64,000 bases of DNA from Chitinophaga sp. YR573 (GCF_900110995.1 NZ_FOJF01000002.1:1178001-1242000); one strand, 5' to 3'; counted from the stretch's first letter, positions 9,023 to 19,047 are shown. Numbers and translations: made by a program. The notes: generated from the letters alone by a model not told the origin.

Positions 9023-9295
9023 ATGAACAAGGTAAAAATCTTATTATCTGTAATTATTATTCTGGGTGTAATCGGTGGTGTTTTTGCTTTTAAAGCAACG
9101 AAAAGAACTACTCGTTTTTGTACTATTGCTATGGTAAATGGAACTTGCACGCCTGTACGTTTTTGTATTACATCTGTACTTGCAAAAACTACTATAGGTA
9201 CACCTAATGTCTGTTATACTACCGTCACTAACGTAGATTGTAATCAGACATTATGTCCAACACCAGTTAAGACTATGCCGCAATCGCCAGAATAA
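9023..9295 (+). CDS. Exported six-cysteine peptide, copy 2 (DUF6520-like)
   Basis: A 90-residue paralogue of the preceding gene, 38 bp downstream. The first 23 or so residues are almost identical at the DNA level, while the mature part has diverged but keeps all six cysteines (RFC, GTC, RFC, NVC, DC, LC) and the LCPTPV end. This is the pattern of a tandem duplication with a conserved export signal and a changing mature peptide. Cotranscribed with copy 1 and ended by the hairpin at 9320-9355. Function unknown. Confidence 0.72.
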   Translation: MNKVKILLSVIIILGVIGGVFAFKATKRTTRFCTIAMVNGTCTPVRFCITSVLAKTTIGTPNVCYTTVTNVDCNQTLCPTPVKTMPQSPE

Positions 9296-9319
9296 AAATT
9301 AAATAAGCTTCTTAACAAC

Positions 9320-9355
9320 TAAAAGGCTGTTTTCTTCGGGAGAAACAGCCTTTTT
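9320..9355. terminator. Bidirectional terminator between the peptide genes and the S9 peptidase
   Basis: AAAAGGCTGTTT / AAACAGCCTTTTT stem with one bulged base and a loop containing TTCGG, flanked by A and T tracts. It serves the + peptide genes and the - strand peptidase, whose stop lies at 9357. Confidence 0.8.
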
Positions 9356-9356
9356 A

Positions 9357-11948
9357 TTACGGTTGTTTCCCACTTGTATCCAACTCATACCTCATTTCAA
9401 CGCCTTTCAATCTTGCCGGTATACCCTGTGTCATCCACACAGGTGGCAAAGCCCCTTTTAAATAATGATCGAAAAACTGGGTTATCCGGATAGTATAATC
9501 CTCACAATCACTATTCCATAATCCATGATTACCTTTATCATACTGCAGCATCCACACTTTCTTATTTAACCTGCGTAGCGCTATAAATAATTCCACAGCC
9601 TGTTCCCATGGAACGGCGCTATCCGCTTTACTATGAAAGATAATAAGAGGTGTAGTCACTTTATCTGCATGCATAACAGGAGATTCTTCCAGCCATAAAT
9701 CCTTATGTTTCCAAAGAATCCCTTTTGCCTGGTCTGTGCTGCTTAGACGGCTCCTGCCTGCCGACAACTGCAATGCAGAACTTATCATATCACTTGGGCC
9801 TGCTCCTTCAATTGCAGCCGCAAAGAGGGCAGTATGCGTAATAATATAATTAGTCAGGAAACCACCACTACTATGGCCATTAATGCCCATTCTAAAAGCA
9901 TCGATGTAAGGTAATTTACTTAGATGAATAGCACCCCCCGCTACAGTATTCAACGCGCTCTTACCTGTTCTTTCTGCTGTGAAATAAATGTCCGGTGTAA
10001 ACACCAGATACCCATGACTAACAAACCATGCTACATCTATATTATGCCTTGTAAAATTTGGTGTAGGATACTGATATAAGCGATGAGACATTTGCTCATA
10101 GTAATTAAACAAAACAGGATATTTTTTATGAGGATCAAAGTTCTCTGGTTTATATAACACACCCTGACTAACAGTTCCATCTAATTGTTTAAAACTAACC
10201 AGTTCAGCAGTTAACCAGTTATAAGATGTCTGAGGATGAAGATCCGTTAAAGCCGTATAATTTTTAAAATCTGATGTAGTAAAATAATTAGGAGCTTCAG
10301 CAGTACTTTGCCTTTTAACCACCCATACATCCGCATGCTCCGCTTTCAGCGGCTTCATACCCTTATCAAAGTCATGATCATTGATTGCATACATATTACG
10401 GCCCCAGAGATCATATACATAAGGCCCCATTATAAGCAATACGGGGTCTTTCCCTGTAGTGCGATAAAAACCATTCTGTTTATTAACCGTATTATAAGCA
10501 GCTAACAATAAAGAACGACTATCCGCCAATAAAATATACTCACCATCAGCAGCCAGTTTTAATTTGATATGATGAGCTTTGCCATAACCATTTGTAATAT
10601 TTATAGGCGCCTTCCTGCCGGTAATATCCAGCTGCCAGATATCATAGTTGTCATATACGAGTACGCCTGTATCTGCCGGTAACCAGGCTGCTATCTCCAA
10701 CGGATAAGGTACTTCCTCTACAGGACGTTTGTATTCATCGTGTATTAATAAACTCCCAGATGGTATAGATGCTGATATATTCCTCAAACGGCCACTCCTC
10801 AGATCATAACTGAAGTAATTTTTCTTATCGAAATACAACAGATAATTGCCATCAGGAGAGGTCCTGAATAACACTCCTTCATTAGTAGCCAACAATTTCC
10901 TGGAGCCGTCCTTTAAAGATACCAGCCAGTTACTATCCGCCTGACTCAGCCAGAACCTGTCACCAGCAGTATTTTTACCGTATAACATATAATCGCTTAC
11001 CGGTGGCATCTTAGATATTTCATCATCAAATTGCAGCCGGATTACACGATTATTATCAGTACTGATAACAGCATCATAAGTTAAAGGACGTGGTTCATAT
11101 AATTGAAGAGATTGTAAAATAGCATCATGATAACTCCATACGTCCAGCTTTACAGCATCAGGTTTAGGCGCTGGTATTGCAGGGGGATTTAATTGAAAAA
11201 ATATATAGCGATTATTATCGCTAAATGATGGTTGACCTTCTATTATTAACCCGGACTGCCTACCGGCAGCTTTCAGCACCGCTTTATCCATCCCGGTTTT
11301 ATAATACCATAACTCACCGGATATTATAAAAGCGATCTGTGTACCGGAATCATCCACAGTATAGTTATTAACCAAAGTATCATTGCAGATGTGTTTCAAT
11401 TCTCCTGAAGATAAATTCACTAGATCTAATCCGGCAGCTGTTTTCAATAGTAACGCTTTCCCATTTCTGGTAAGCAGATAATCTTTTACTGATGGATATC
11501 GTAGCTGCTTTCCCGTAAGCAGGTTGTACGCTATTAATTCACCCCGCTTATACCAGGTGATCCATTCTCCTTTAGCCAGATAAGGGTATTGATAAGCCGT
11601 TACCCCTTTCTCTATCCTGGGGTGCTCAGCACCTACTGGTAAGAAGCAAAGACTATCTTTTGATATAAATACATATTGTTTACTGTCTTTAGAGAAGATG
11701 CCGGCCAAGGCTCCCGGAAATTCCTTTTTCCATGTTCCGGCAATATCCTGTACAACAACGGTATTACTATAAAGAGGCTGATTTTGGATAACATAAGCTA
11801 CATAAAGCCCATCATTACTGATAGCAACCGCATTATCATCTCCCAGGCTTACCCAGTGATGAATAGCAAAACTGTCTATAACGGGTTTCTGTGCTTTTAA
11901 GTGGGGCTGAAAAGTTATTGTGAGTACAAACAATAAAATACCTTTCAT
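9357..11948 (-). CDS. Prolyl-oligopeptidase-family (S9) serine peptidase
   Basis: An 863-residue secreted peptidase: N-terminal signal ending near KAQKP, a long beta-propeller-like middle (about residues 40-560, with many repeated strand motifs such as NRYIFFQL and GNYLLYFD), then the alpha/beta-hydrolase domain. The catalytic triad is visible as Ser693 in GHSSGG, Asp776 in HSKAD and His808 in KGNHGL. Length and layout are normal for S9 enzymes of Bacteroidota, which cut oligopeptides in the periplasm. Monocistronic. The 150 bp upstream contain three copies of an ACCAGGCT motif. Confidence 0.9.
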   Translation of the reverse strand: MKGILLFVLTITFQPHLKAQKPVIDSFAIHHWVSLGDDNAVAISNDGLYVAYVIQNQPLYSNTVVVQDIAGTWKKEFPGALAGIFSKDSKQYVFISKDSLCFLPVGAEHPRIEKGVTAYQYPYLAKGEWITWYKRGELIAYNLLTGKQLRYPSVKDYLLTRNGKALLLKTAAGLDLVNLSSGELKHICNDTLVNNYTVDDSGTQIAFIISGELWYYKTGMDKAVLKAAGRQSGLIIEGQPSFSDNNRYIFFQLNPPAIPAPKPDAVKLDVWSYHDAILQSLQLYEPRPLTYDAVISTDNNRVIRLQFDDEISKMPPVSDYMLYGKNTAGDRFWLSQADSNWLVSLKDGSRKLLATNEGVLFRTSPDGNYLLYFDKKNYFSYDLRSGRLRNISASIPSGSLLIHDEYKRPVEEVPYPLEIAAWLPADTGVLVYDNYDIWQLDITGRKAPINITNGYGKAHHIKLKLAADGEYILLADSRSLLLAAYNTVNKQNGFYRTTGKDPVLLIMGPYVYDLWGRNMYAINDHDFDKGMKPLKAEHADVWVVKRQSTAEAPNYFTTSDFKNYTALTDLHPQTSYNWLTAELVSFKQLDGTVSQGVLYKPENFDPHKKYPVLFNYYEQMSHRLYQYPTPNFTRHNIDVAWFVSHGYLVFTPDIYFTAERTGKSALNTVAGGAIHLSKLPYIDAFRMGINGHSSGGFLTNYIITHTALFAAAIEGAGPSDMISSALQLSAGRSRLSSTDQAKGILWKHKDLWLEESPVMHADKVTTPLIIFHSKADSAVPWEQAVELFIALRRLNKKVWMLQYDKGNHGLWNSDCEDYTIRITQFFDHYLKGALPPVWMTQGIPARLKGVEMRYELDTSGKQP

Positions 11949-12098
11949 GATAAAGGGTTAAAAGAGGGTAGGGGTATACGAAGACCAGGCTAACAGTCAT
12001 TACAGATAAGCATAGTAAAACACCAGGCTGAGAGCCTTATAAATAAGAAAAGGGGTATATATTTCTACAAATACCAGGCTGAATCAGCCCTGAAAAAC

Positions 12099-12683
12099 TC
12101 AACCATTCATTGCCTTGGCGCCCATCACATCCGCCTCTGTCTCCAATGCCGGATCATCATTCACCGGAACCCCTTCCTTCATCTGCATAGTCGCCTGCAC
12201 CCGTCCCTGTTTCTGCTGCGCAACATGCCACGCCTCATGAGGCAAATGTTTCTCCTGCCCGGAGCCGATATGTATATCCGAACCCTGTGCATATGCCAGC
12301 GCCTGCAACTGTGAAGGCTTATCAGAGTTATAATGCACTTTTACATCATCCATAGATACTCCGGAAAGGCTTTCCACCCCGCTCTTCAGGTTATCAGGCA
12401 GGTTGGTATTATTCGCTTTCAGCTGTGCCGGTTCTTCCTCTTCCAGCCCTTCTGCTAACTGTACGGTAGCAGCAGACATTAACTGCGCTGTCTCTTCTTC
12501 CGGTTTCTCCATTAACTGCGCAGCGCCCACAGGCTCTTCCTCTTCAGCAACTAATTGTGCTGCGGTCTGTTCTACCTGTCTTTGAGACACGGCAGGGTAA
12601 GATATACCTGCAGAAGAGGTATTATGAGCATTTGAACGGTCAGACGATTGTCGGGATTTGGAGTAATCAAGGTCTTTTGCCAT
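12099..12683 (-). CDS. DUF4157 (eCIS-core-type) protein with AQL/acidic repeats
   Basis: A 194-residue protein. The C-terminal half is a DUF4157 domain: VESLSGVSMDDVKVHYNS, then AYAQGSDIHIG and HEAWHVAQQ, a zincin-like HExxH at residues 149-153, with acidic ETEAD (181-185) as possible third ligand. The first 90 residues are low-complexity, with five degenerate units of AQL or VQL followed by Glu-rich tracts. There is no signal peptide. DUF4157 proteins are commonly linked to extracellular contractile injection systems as cargo or toxin-associated proteins, but no such system lies in this window. Divergent from cobW by 83 bp. Fold assignment is good; role is unknown. Confidence 0.8.
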   Translation of the reverse strand: MAKDLDYSKSRQSSDRSNAHNTSSAGISYPAVSQRQVEQTAAQLVAEEEEPVGAAQLMEKPEEETAQLMSAATVQLAEGLEEEEPAQLKANNTNLPDNLKSGVESLSGVSMDDVKVHYNSDKPSQLQALAYAQGSDIHIGSGQEKHLPHEAWHVAQQKQGRVQATMQMKEGVPVNDDPALETEADVMGAKAMNG

Positions 12684-12766
12684 AGGGAATAAATTCTAAG
12701 ACTCAATTTACAAAAAAACTGAGAATTAAGAATATAATGTATTTTAGCACCTCATAAAAAAGGACC

Positions 12767-13819
12767 ATGGCAAATAAAATACCCGTAACGATAATAACCG
12801 GTTTCTTAGGCTCAGGAAAAACCACCTTAATCCGCAATCTCATCCAAAACGCTGATGGCCGCCGCCTGGCAGTCATTGTAAATGAATTTGGAGAAATGGG
12901 GATCGATGGAGAAATCCTGAAATCATGCTGCACCAATGAAGACGATGTACTGGAACTGAGCAATGGCTGCCTTTGCTGCACCGTACAGGAAGAATTCCTG
13001 CCCGTAATGCTCAAACTGATGGAACGCAAAGATACCATCGACCATATCATCATCGAAACATCCGGACTGGCACTGCCTAAACCATTATTACACGCTTTTA
13101 ACTGGCCCGAACTGAAACCTCAGATCACCGTAGATGCTGTGGTTACCGTTGTAGATGCCGTAGGACAGGCAACCGGTGAAATATGCGACAGGGAACGCGT
13201 ACAGGCCCAACGCCTGGCAGACGACTCCCTCGATCATGAAACACCTATCGAAGAGTTATTCGAAGACCAGCTGTCATGTGCAGACCTGGTAGTGATGACC
13301 AAAAAAGACCTCATCGGCGATGCCGAATTCGATGCCGTTAAAACTATCATCGCTAATAAAGTTCGTCCAAACGTAAAGATGGTCTCCGCTTCAAACGGTG
13401 TACTGGCCACCGATATCCTGCTGGGTATCAATGCACAGGCGGAAAACGACCTGGACAACCGTCATTCTCATCATGAAGAAGACCATGCCAACGGCCTGGA
13501 ACACGAACACGATGATCATATAGATTCAGTAGTAGTGGATATCCACGCGCCACATACCCCTGAAAGCCTGGTAGAAGTGCTGAAAGAACTGATCGAAGAA
13601 CATGAGATCTACCGCGTTAAAGGATTCATCAACATAGAAAACAAACCTATGAGGATGGTATTACAGGGCGTATCCAGCCGTTTCGAACACTACTTCGACC
13701 GTAAATGGAAAGAAGGCGAAAACCGCAAAACCAGTCTGGTTATCATCGGTGATGAACTGCACGAGAAAAACCTGGATGTTATCATCAATGAAAGGCTAAC
13801 CGTTAGCACCGCAAACTAA
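12767..13819 (+). CDS. cobW: CobW-type COG0523 GTPase, metal chaperone
   Basis: A 350-residue G3E-family GTPase. Walker A is GFLGSGKT (residues 12-19), the metal-binding CLCC motif is at 68-71, and the SKKD-like base specificity motif appears as TKKD. A histidine-rich linker (about 225-245) precedes the CobW C-terminal domain. These proteins deliver metal ions to client enzymes. The stop is directly abutted by the cobN start, so CobN is the obvious client and cobalt the likely metal. COG0523 also includes zinc and nitrile-hydratase chaperones, but the context decides for cobalt. Confidence 0.9.
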   Translation: MANKIPVTIITGFLGSGKTTLIRNLIQNADGRRLAVIVNEFGEMGIDGEILKSCCTNEDDVLELSNGCLCCTVQEEFLPVMLKLMERKDTIDHIIIETSGLALPKPLLHAFNWPELKPQITVDAVVTVVDAVGQATGEICDRERVQAQRLADDSLDHETPIEELFEDQLSCADLVVMTKKDLIGDAEFDAVKTIIANKVRPNVKMVSASNGVLATDILLGINAQAENDLDNRHSHHEEDHANGLEHEHDDHIDSVVVDIHAPHTPESLVEVLKELIEEHEIYRVKGFINIENKPMRMVLQGVSSRFEHYFDRKWKEGENRKTSLVIIGDELHEKNLDVIINERLTVSTAN

Positions 13820-16800
13820 ATGCACTTAATTCCTACTATTCCGGGAGGCTGGAACCCCAACGATGAAGGGGTTTTCCATATTCAGCAAACTCCCGGTGAT
13901 ATCGTTTTTCTTTCATCTGCTGACACAGAAATACACTCACTGAATAATGCATACCGGGAGATTTATCAACCCGGTATGCCTGCTTTAAGGATCGCCAATC
14001 TTGTTTATCTTAAACAGGAACTAACGATCGATAAGTATGTAGAGGAAGTGATAGGAAAGGCGAAGCTGGTCGTTTGCCGCCTGTTGGGTGGCAGGAATTA
14101 CTACCCATATCTGTTCGAAACTATCAGCATTATCTGCGAACAAAAACATATCCCCGTATTATTCCTGCCGGGATATGATGCGCCGGATGTAGAACTGCTG
14201 AACAGCTCTACCGTAGAAGCTAATATCGCTGATACCGTCTGGAAATACCTGTGTGCCGGCGGGAAGCAGAACCTTATCAACTGCCTGAAATATATCTTCC
14301 ATGCTATTTTCAATCAGCCATACTCATTTGCACCAGTACAACGTATTGCGGACCTCTTCCTCTTCGATATAAAAAAAGGAATTATTACACAGGAGGAACA
14401 GGCAGATAATAACTTACCAAACGTAGCTATTCTCGTCTACCAGACTCATTATCTGGCAGATAACCTGGAACCGGTACATTACCTTGCAGATAACCTGAAA
14501 GGTATTAACCCTGTTATTGCTTTTGTCAATAATCTGCGGGACCAGAACACCTGTAACGACTTGTACGACCTGCTCACGAACAAGGGTACACGCACTATTG
14601 ATGTGATCATCAATACCACCAGTTTCTCTATAAAATCATTGAATGAAGAAGATGATAATTTCATCTTTCAGAAGATAAACGCACCTGTTATACAGGCTAT
14701 CTTTGCTTCCTGTACAAAGGAAATATGGCAGGATAATCTCTTTGGCCTTACGCCTACAGACGTAGCTATGAACATCGCCCTGCCGGAAATTGACGGTCGT
14801 ATCATTACTACTGCGGTCTCTTTCAAATCTTCCTTAGGCAAAGATGCGCTTACGGATTCTGATATCCTGAAATACAGTACACATCCGGAAGGCTGCGATG
14901 AAGTCCTTGAATTCACCCGCCGCTGGATAACATTAAAACATAAAACAAACGCCGAAAAGAACATTGCGCTCATCATGCCCAACTATCCCAACAAGGATAG
15001 CCGTTTAGCCAATGGGGTAGGGCTCGATACCCCTGCCAGCATCGTTGAAATCTTACACGCATTGCAGCAACAGGCTTATGAAGTAGGTGAATTTATCCCA
15101 AAGGATAGTGCAGAACTGATACAACTGATAACAAACTACGTAACAAATGATATGGATACCTACAGACCTTACCAGGTAAGTATTTCCATACAGGATTTCG
15201 AAAAATATTATCAGAAACTTTCCCCTGTATTACAACAAAAAGTAACACAGCAATGGGGCAATATAGAAGATTCTCCCAACTATAATAACAACGAATTTAT
15301 CATCCCGGGATTTTTACTGGGTAACATCTTCGTCAGTATTCAGCCTTCCCGCGGATACAACCTGGATGCAAAGGCAATCTATCACTCACCGGATCTGCCG
15401 CCTACATACGCTTACTTAGCCTACTACTTCTGGGTAAACAACGTATTTAACGCAGATGCCGTAGTACATGTAGGGAAACATGGTAACTTAGAATGGCTGC
15501 CCGGTAAAAGCGTTGCGTTAAGCAAAGACACCTGTTTCCCGGCTGCTTTACTAAACCCTGTTCCTCACTTCTACCCATTCATCGTCAATGATCCGGGAGA
15601 AGGGACACAGGCTAAAAGAAGGAACCATGCTGTCATCATAGACCATTTAATTCCCCCCATGACAAGGGCGGAAACGTATGGGGCTTTAACAAAGCTGGAA
15701 CATTTAATAGATGAATATTATGAGGCTTATAATATAGATCCTAAAAGGACTTCCAGTATCAAAGCCCAGATAAAACAACTGGTCAGCGAAGCCAATCTCG
15801 AAACAGATTTACAATCATCTGTAAACGATATTGATGAACTGCTCGTTAAACTGGATGGTTATCTCTGTGAATTAAAAGAAGCACAGATAAGGGACGGACT
15901 GCATATCTTAGGTAAAGTACCGGAAGGAGAACAGCTGACAGATTTACTGATAGCCTTGCATCGCGTACCGGTATCAGGCCAGTTAGGCATCACTCAGTCT
16001 CTGGCTAAAGAACATGGATTATCCTTTGATCCATTAAACTGTAAATACGAAGAACCATTCAAAGAATCATTTGCTGATTGCAGAACAAACGGGGATGCCG
16101 TAGAAAAACTGGAATTACTGGCAAAGGAAATGGTAAATAAATATATCACCAGTGATAAACCTCATCCTTTTACCAACACCCTAAACAAAATCCGCCGCAC
16201 CACCGATGAAATAAGCAACTTATTAACCGGTTTAAAGGGCTACTACGTGCCTTCCGGCAGCTCCGGTGCACCCACCCGTGGAAGGTTAGATGTACTGCCT
16301 ACAGGGCGTAATTTCTACTCTGTAGACGTTCGTACTATTCCTACACAAACGGCCTACAACCTCGGTCTTAAAAGCGCTAATTTAATCATCGACAGATACC
16401 TGCAGGAACACGGCGACTACCCGGAATCCATCGGCCTCTCCGTATGGGGCACATCCACCATGCGTACCGGCGGAGACGATATCGCCCAGGCATTTGCCCT
16501 AATGGGCGTAAAACCCATCTGGCAGGCTGCCAACAGGCGCGTATCCGACTTTGAGATCATTCCCCTCATCTTACTAAGGCGCCCGCGTATAGACGTCATG
16601 TTAAGGATCTCCGGCTTCTTCAGAGACGCCTTCCCGGATGTTATTTCCTTATTCAACACGGTCGTGGAAAGGATCGCACAACTCGATGAACCATTAGATC
16701 AGAACCCTGTGAGAAAACGTTTCTTACAGGAAAAGAAAGAATGGCTGGAGAAAGGACTGGATGAAAACAAAGCACATAAAAGATCCTTATTCCGCGTATT

Positions 16801-17494
16801 CGGATCCAAACCTGGTGCCTACGGTGCAGGATTACAGGCCATGATAGACGAGAAAAACTGGCAGACAAAAGAAGACCTGGCAAAAGTATACATCAACTGG
16901 AGCGGCTACGCTTATGGAACAGACCGCATAGGAGAATCCGCTCACGAAGTATTTGAAAAGCGTTTATCTGATATCCAGATAGTGATGCATAACCAGGACA
17001 ACAGGGAACACGATATCCTGGACTCAGACGATTATTACCAGTTCCAGGGTGGTATGGCCAACGCCGTACAAACCGTAAAAGGAGAACAGCCTGAAATCTA
17101 TTTCGGAGACCATGCCCGCCCGGAAAATCCAAAAGTAAAAACACTGAAAGAAGAGCTGCTGAAAGTATACCGCTCAAGAGTAGTAAATCCAAAATGGATA
17201 GAAGGGGTAAAGAGGCACGGATATAAAGGCGCTTTTGAGATGGCAGCTACCATGGACTACCTGTTTGCTTATGATGCCACTACCAACCTCGTAGATGATT
17301 TTATGTATGAAGGCATCACACAGGAATATCTGTTCAATGAAGAGAACAGGAAATTTATAGAAGAAGTAAACCCCTGGGCTTTGAAAGATATGTCGGAGAG
17401 AATGCTTGAAGCAGTCCAGCGGGGCATGTGGAAAGATCCAAAACCCGCCACGCTGGAACGCTTACAAACCATCTTCATAGAAAGCGAACATTAG
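13820..17494 (+). CDS. cobN: Cobaltochelatase large subunit CobN
   Basis: A 1224-residue CobN/BchH-family protein, the large subunit of ATP-dependent cobalt chelatase, which inserts Co into hydrogenobyrinate diamide in the aerobic route. Family blocks seen: HVGKHGNLEWLPGKSVALS (about 550-570), YPFIVNDPGEGTQAKRR (about 588-604), YVPSGSSGAPTRGRLDVLPTGRNFYSVD (about 812-840) and the TMRTGGDDIAQAFALMG region. The ATG follows the cobW stop with no gap, so translation is coupled. It needs the AAA+ and VWA subunits, encoded 10 kb away on the other strand (26.4-28.1 kb). Its stop overlaps the stop of the convergent outer-membrane gene by 3 bp. Confidence 0.95.
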   Translation: MHLIPTIPGGWNPNDEGVFHIQQTPGDIVFLSSADTEIHSLNNAYREIYQPGMPALRIANLVYLKQELTIDKYVEEVIGKAKLVVCRLLGGRNYYPYLFETISIICEQKHIPVLFLPGYDAPDVELLNSSTVEANIADTVWKYLCAGGKQNLINCLKYIFHAIFNQPYSFAPVQRIADLFLFDIKKGIITQEEQADNNLPNVAILVYQTHYLADNLEPVHYLADNLKGINPVIAFVNNLRDQNTCNDLYDLLTNKGTRTIDVIINTTSFSIKSLNEEDDNFIFQKINAPVIQAIFASCTKEIWQDNLFGLTPTDVAMNIALPEIDGRIITTAVSFKSSLGKDALTDSDILKYSTHPEGCDEVLEFTRRWITLKHKTNAEKNIALIMPNYPNKDSRLANGVGLDTPASIVEILHALQQQAYEVGEFIPKDSAELIQLITNYVTNDMDTYRPYQVSISIQDFEKYYQKLSPVLQQKVTQQWGNIEDSPNYNNNEFIIPGFLLGNIFVSIQPSRGYNLDAKAIYHSPDLPPTYAYLAYYFWVNNVFNADAVVHVGKHGNLEWLPGKSVALSKDTCFPAALLNPVPHFYPFIVNDPGEGTQAKRRNHAVIIDHLIPPMTRAETYGALTKLEHLIDEYYEAYNIDPKRTSSIKAQIKQLVSEANLETDLQSSVNDIDELLVKLDGYLCELKEAQIRDGLHILGKVPEGEQLTDLLIALHRVPVSGQLGITQSLAKEHGLSFDPLNCKYEEPFKESFADCRTNGDAVEKLELLAKEMVNKYITSDKPHPFTNTLNKIRRTTDEISNLLTGLKGYYVPSGSSGAPTRGRLDVLPTGRNFYSVDVRTIPTQTAYNLGLKSANLIIDRYLQEHGDYPESIGLSVWGTSTMRTGGDDIAQAFALMGVKPIWQAANRRVSDFEIIPLILLRRPRIDVMLRISGFFRDAFPDVISLFNTVVERIAQLDEPLDQNPVRKRFLQEKKEWLEKGLDENKAHKRSLFRVFGSKPGAYGAGLQAMIDEKNWQTKEDLAKVYINWSGYAYGTDRIGESAHEVFEKRLSDIQIVMHNQDNREHDILDSDDYYQFQGGMANAVQTVKGEQPEIYFGDHARPENPKVKTLKEELLKVYRSRVVNPKWIEGVKRHGYKGAFEMAATMDYLFAYDATTNLVDDFMYEGITQEYLFNEENRKFIEEVNPWALKDMSERMLEAVQRGMWKDPKPATLERLQTIFIESEH

Positions 17495-18258
17495 AATATA
17501 TTCGCAACCAGCTGCAATGCACCATACTTCTTCTCCGGATTAAACATCGCCGTAGCAGATAATGGTATATGATACTTGAACAAGACTAAATCTCTGTTCA
17601 TAGTAAACCCTGTATTCACAACATTAGGATGCTCTCCGTAAAAATTCTGCTGCTGCCCAAAGGCAAATCCTCCACCAACAAACACATGTACATTATAAGT
17701 ATCCCCACTATACAACGTCTGGTCCAGCTCCACATAATGTGAATACGATGCCTGAGCATCCCCGTTCTTATTGATATAATAATCCCTTCCCAGGAATATC
17801 GTATTCCAGCTCACCGTCAGTGGTAACTTCATCGGGATCTTATAATTCAGACGAACATCAACAAAATGGGAAGTCGTTGTCTTGCTGTAATCAAAGATAT
17901 TAGCATTCGGAAAATCACTGAAGTTATTGACATCCCACACAGACACATTGAAATTCTTGTTGGTATATTGAACGTAATAATCAAACTCCTTGTAATCCCC
18001 GGTAAAACTTGCTCCACCCCAGAAGCCCGCTTCGAAGTGGCCATCCTTGGTAGTATAATGCATATTCACATCTGTAATAGGAGAATTGGAGACTTTAAAA
18101 CCACGCCATATATACAGATTTCTTACCTGAAGATTCATACTGAATGGCTGGTATTTCTTTGTTGGAATAGTGTCGTTTACGGCTCCTTGTGCGCTTGCGT
18201 TCAGGCAATAGATTGCCAGGCATGCAGCCAGGAGGCTTGCATTTACGAATGTTTTCAT
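17491..18258 (-). CDS. Outer-membrane beta-barrel protein next to glpF
   Basis: A 255-residue exported protein: signal ending NASAQG, followed by alternating beta-strands (MNLQVRNLYIWRGFKVS, FEAGFWGGASFTG, FVDVRLNYKIPMKLPLTVSWN, FVGGGFAFG) and a C-terminal phenylalanine, as expected of an outer-membrane barrel. I do not recognise a named family. It is 8 bp downstream of the aquaglyceroporin gene and in the same direction, so it is likely part of the glycerol operon. A glycerol or glycerophosphodiester porin role is inferred from position only. Confidence 0.72.
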   Translation of the reverse strand: MKTFVNASLLAACLAIYCLNASAQGAVNDTIPTKKYQPFSMNLQVRNLYIWRGFKVSNSPITDVNMHYTTKDGHFEAGFWGGASFTGDYKEFDYYVQYTNKNFNVSVWDVNNFSDFPNANIFDYSKTTTSHFVDVRLNYKIPMKLPLTVSWNTIFLGRDYYINKNGDAQASYSHYVELDQTLYSGDTYNVHVFVGGGFAFGQQQNFYGEHPNVVNTGFTMNRDLVLFKYHIPLSATAMFNPEKKYGALQLVANIF

Positions 18259-18265
18259 GACTTTA

Positions 18266-18997
18266 TTATTTTAGAAGAAACAGATATACAACGGCTGCCA
18301 GACTGGCTCCTACCACCGGAGCCACCACCGGTATCCAGGCATAACCCCAGTCGCTGCCGGCCTTTTGTTTAATAGGCAGTATTGCATGTATAATCCTCGG
18401 ACCAAGATCCCTGGCGGGGTTGATGGCATAACCCGTGGTTCCGCCCAATGCAAGACCAATCACCCATACTACGATGGACACCGGTAATGCACCAATAGAA
18501 CCCAGTCCTACAGGCTGATGATTGCCTGTTATTTCGGCTCCGGTAATGTAAAAGATACTGATGATGAGTACAAAAGTACCAATCACTTCACTGATGAAAT
18601 TATTCGTCAGGTTCCTGATAGCAGGAGCGGTACAAAATGCAGCCATTTTAGCGCCACCATCTTCGGTACGGTCAAAATGATCTTTATAAAATACCCATAC
18701 AAAGAAGGCTCCTGTCATAGCGCCTATAAACTCTCCGGCAATGTATGTGGGTACATCTGCCCAGGGGAACTTTCCGGCGATGGCCAGTGACAGCGTTACT
18801 GCCGGGTTTAGATGCGCCCCACTGTACGGGCCGGCAATAAGAACGCCTACGAATACGGCAAAAGCCCATGCAGTGGTAATAACGATCCAGCCGCCATTAT
18901 TTCCTTTTGTGTCTTTCAAAACTACATTAGCTACTACGCCATTGCCGAGCAATATCATTACGGCGGTGCCAATTATTTCTGCGATGAAGGGTGTCAT
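18266..18997 (-). CDS. glpF: Glycerol facilitator (MIP family)
   Basis: A 243-residue aquaglyceroporin that lets glycerol diffuse through the inner membrane. Both pore motifs are intact: SGAHLNPAVTL (NPA at 64-66) and GYAINPARD (NPA at 193-195). The Asp after the second NPA-Arg is the usual mark of glycerol channels over pure water channels. Six helices and two half-helices are predictable. It lies 50 bp after glpK in the same direction, and phosphorylation by GlpK would trap the incoming glycerol. Confidence 0.93.
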   Translation of the reverse strand: MTPFIAEIIGTAVMILLGNGVVANVVLKDTKGNNGGWIVITTAWAFAVFVGVLIAGPYSGAHLNPAVTLSLAIAGKFPWADVPTYIAGEFIGAMTGAFFVWVFYKDHFDRTEDGGAKMAAFCTAPAIRNLTNNFISEVIGTFVLIISIFYITGAEITGNHQPVGLGSIGALPVSIVVWVIGLALGGTTGYAINPARDLGPRIIHAILPIKQKAGSDWGYAWIPVVAPVVGASLAAVVYLFLLK

Positions 18998-19047
18998 GAT
19001 AAATGATTTGAAATTGTAATTAAGTTGGCAGAAAAGAAACGTGAAAT

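Noticed and set aside
12099..12683. Complete contractile injection system locus
   Set aside because: Only the DUF4157 gene is present; no sheath, tube, baseplate or AAA+ genes of such a system are in the window.
12684..12766. Second cobalamin riboswitch before cobW-cobN
   Set aside because: Only 83 bp and no B12 box or core sequence is present.
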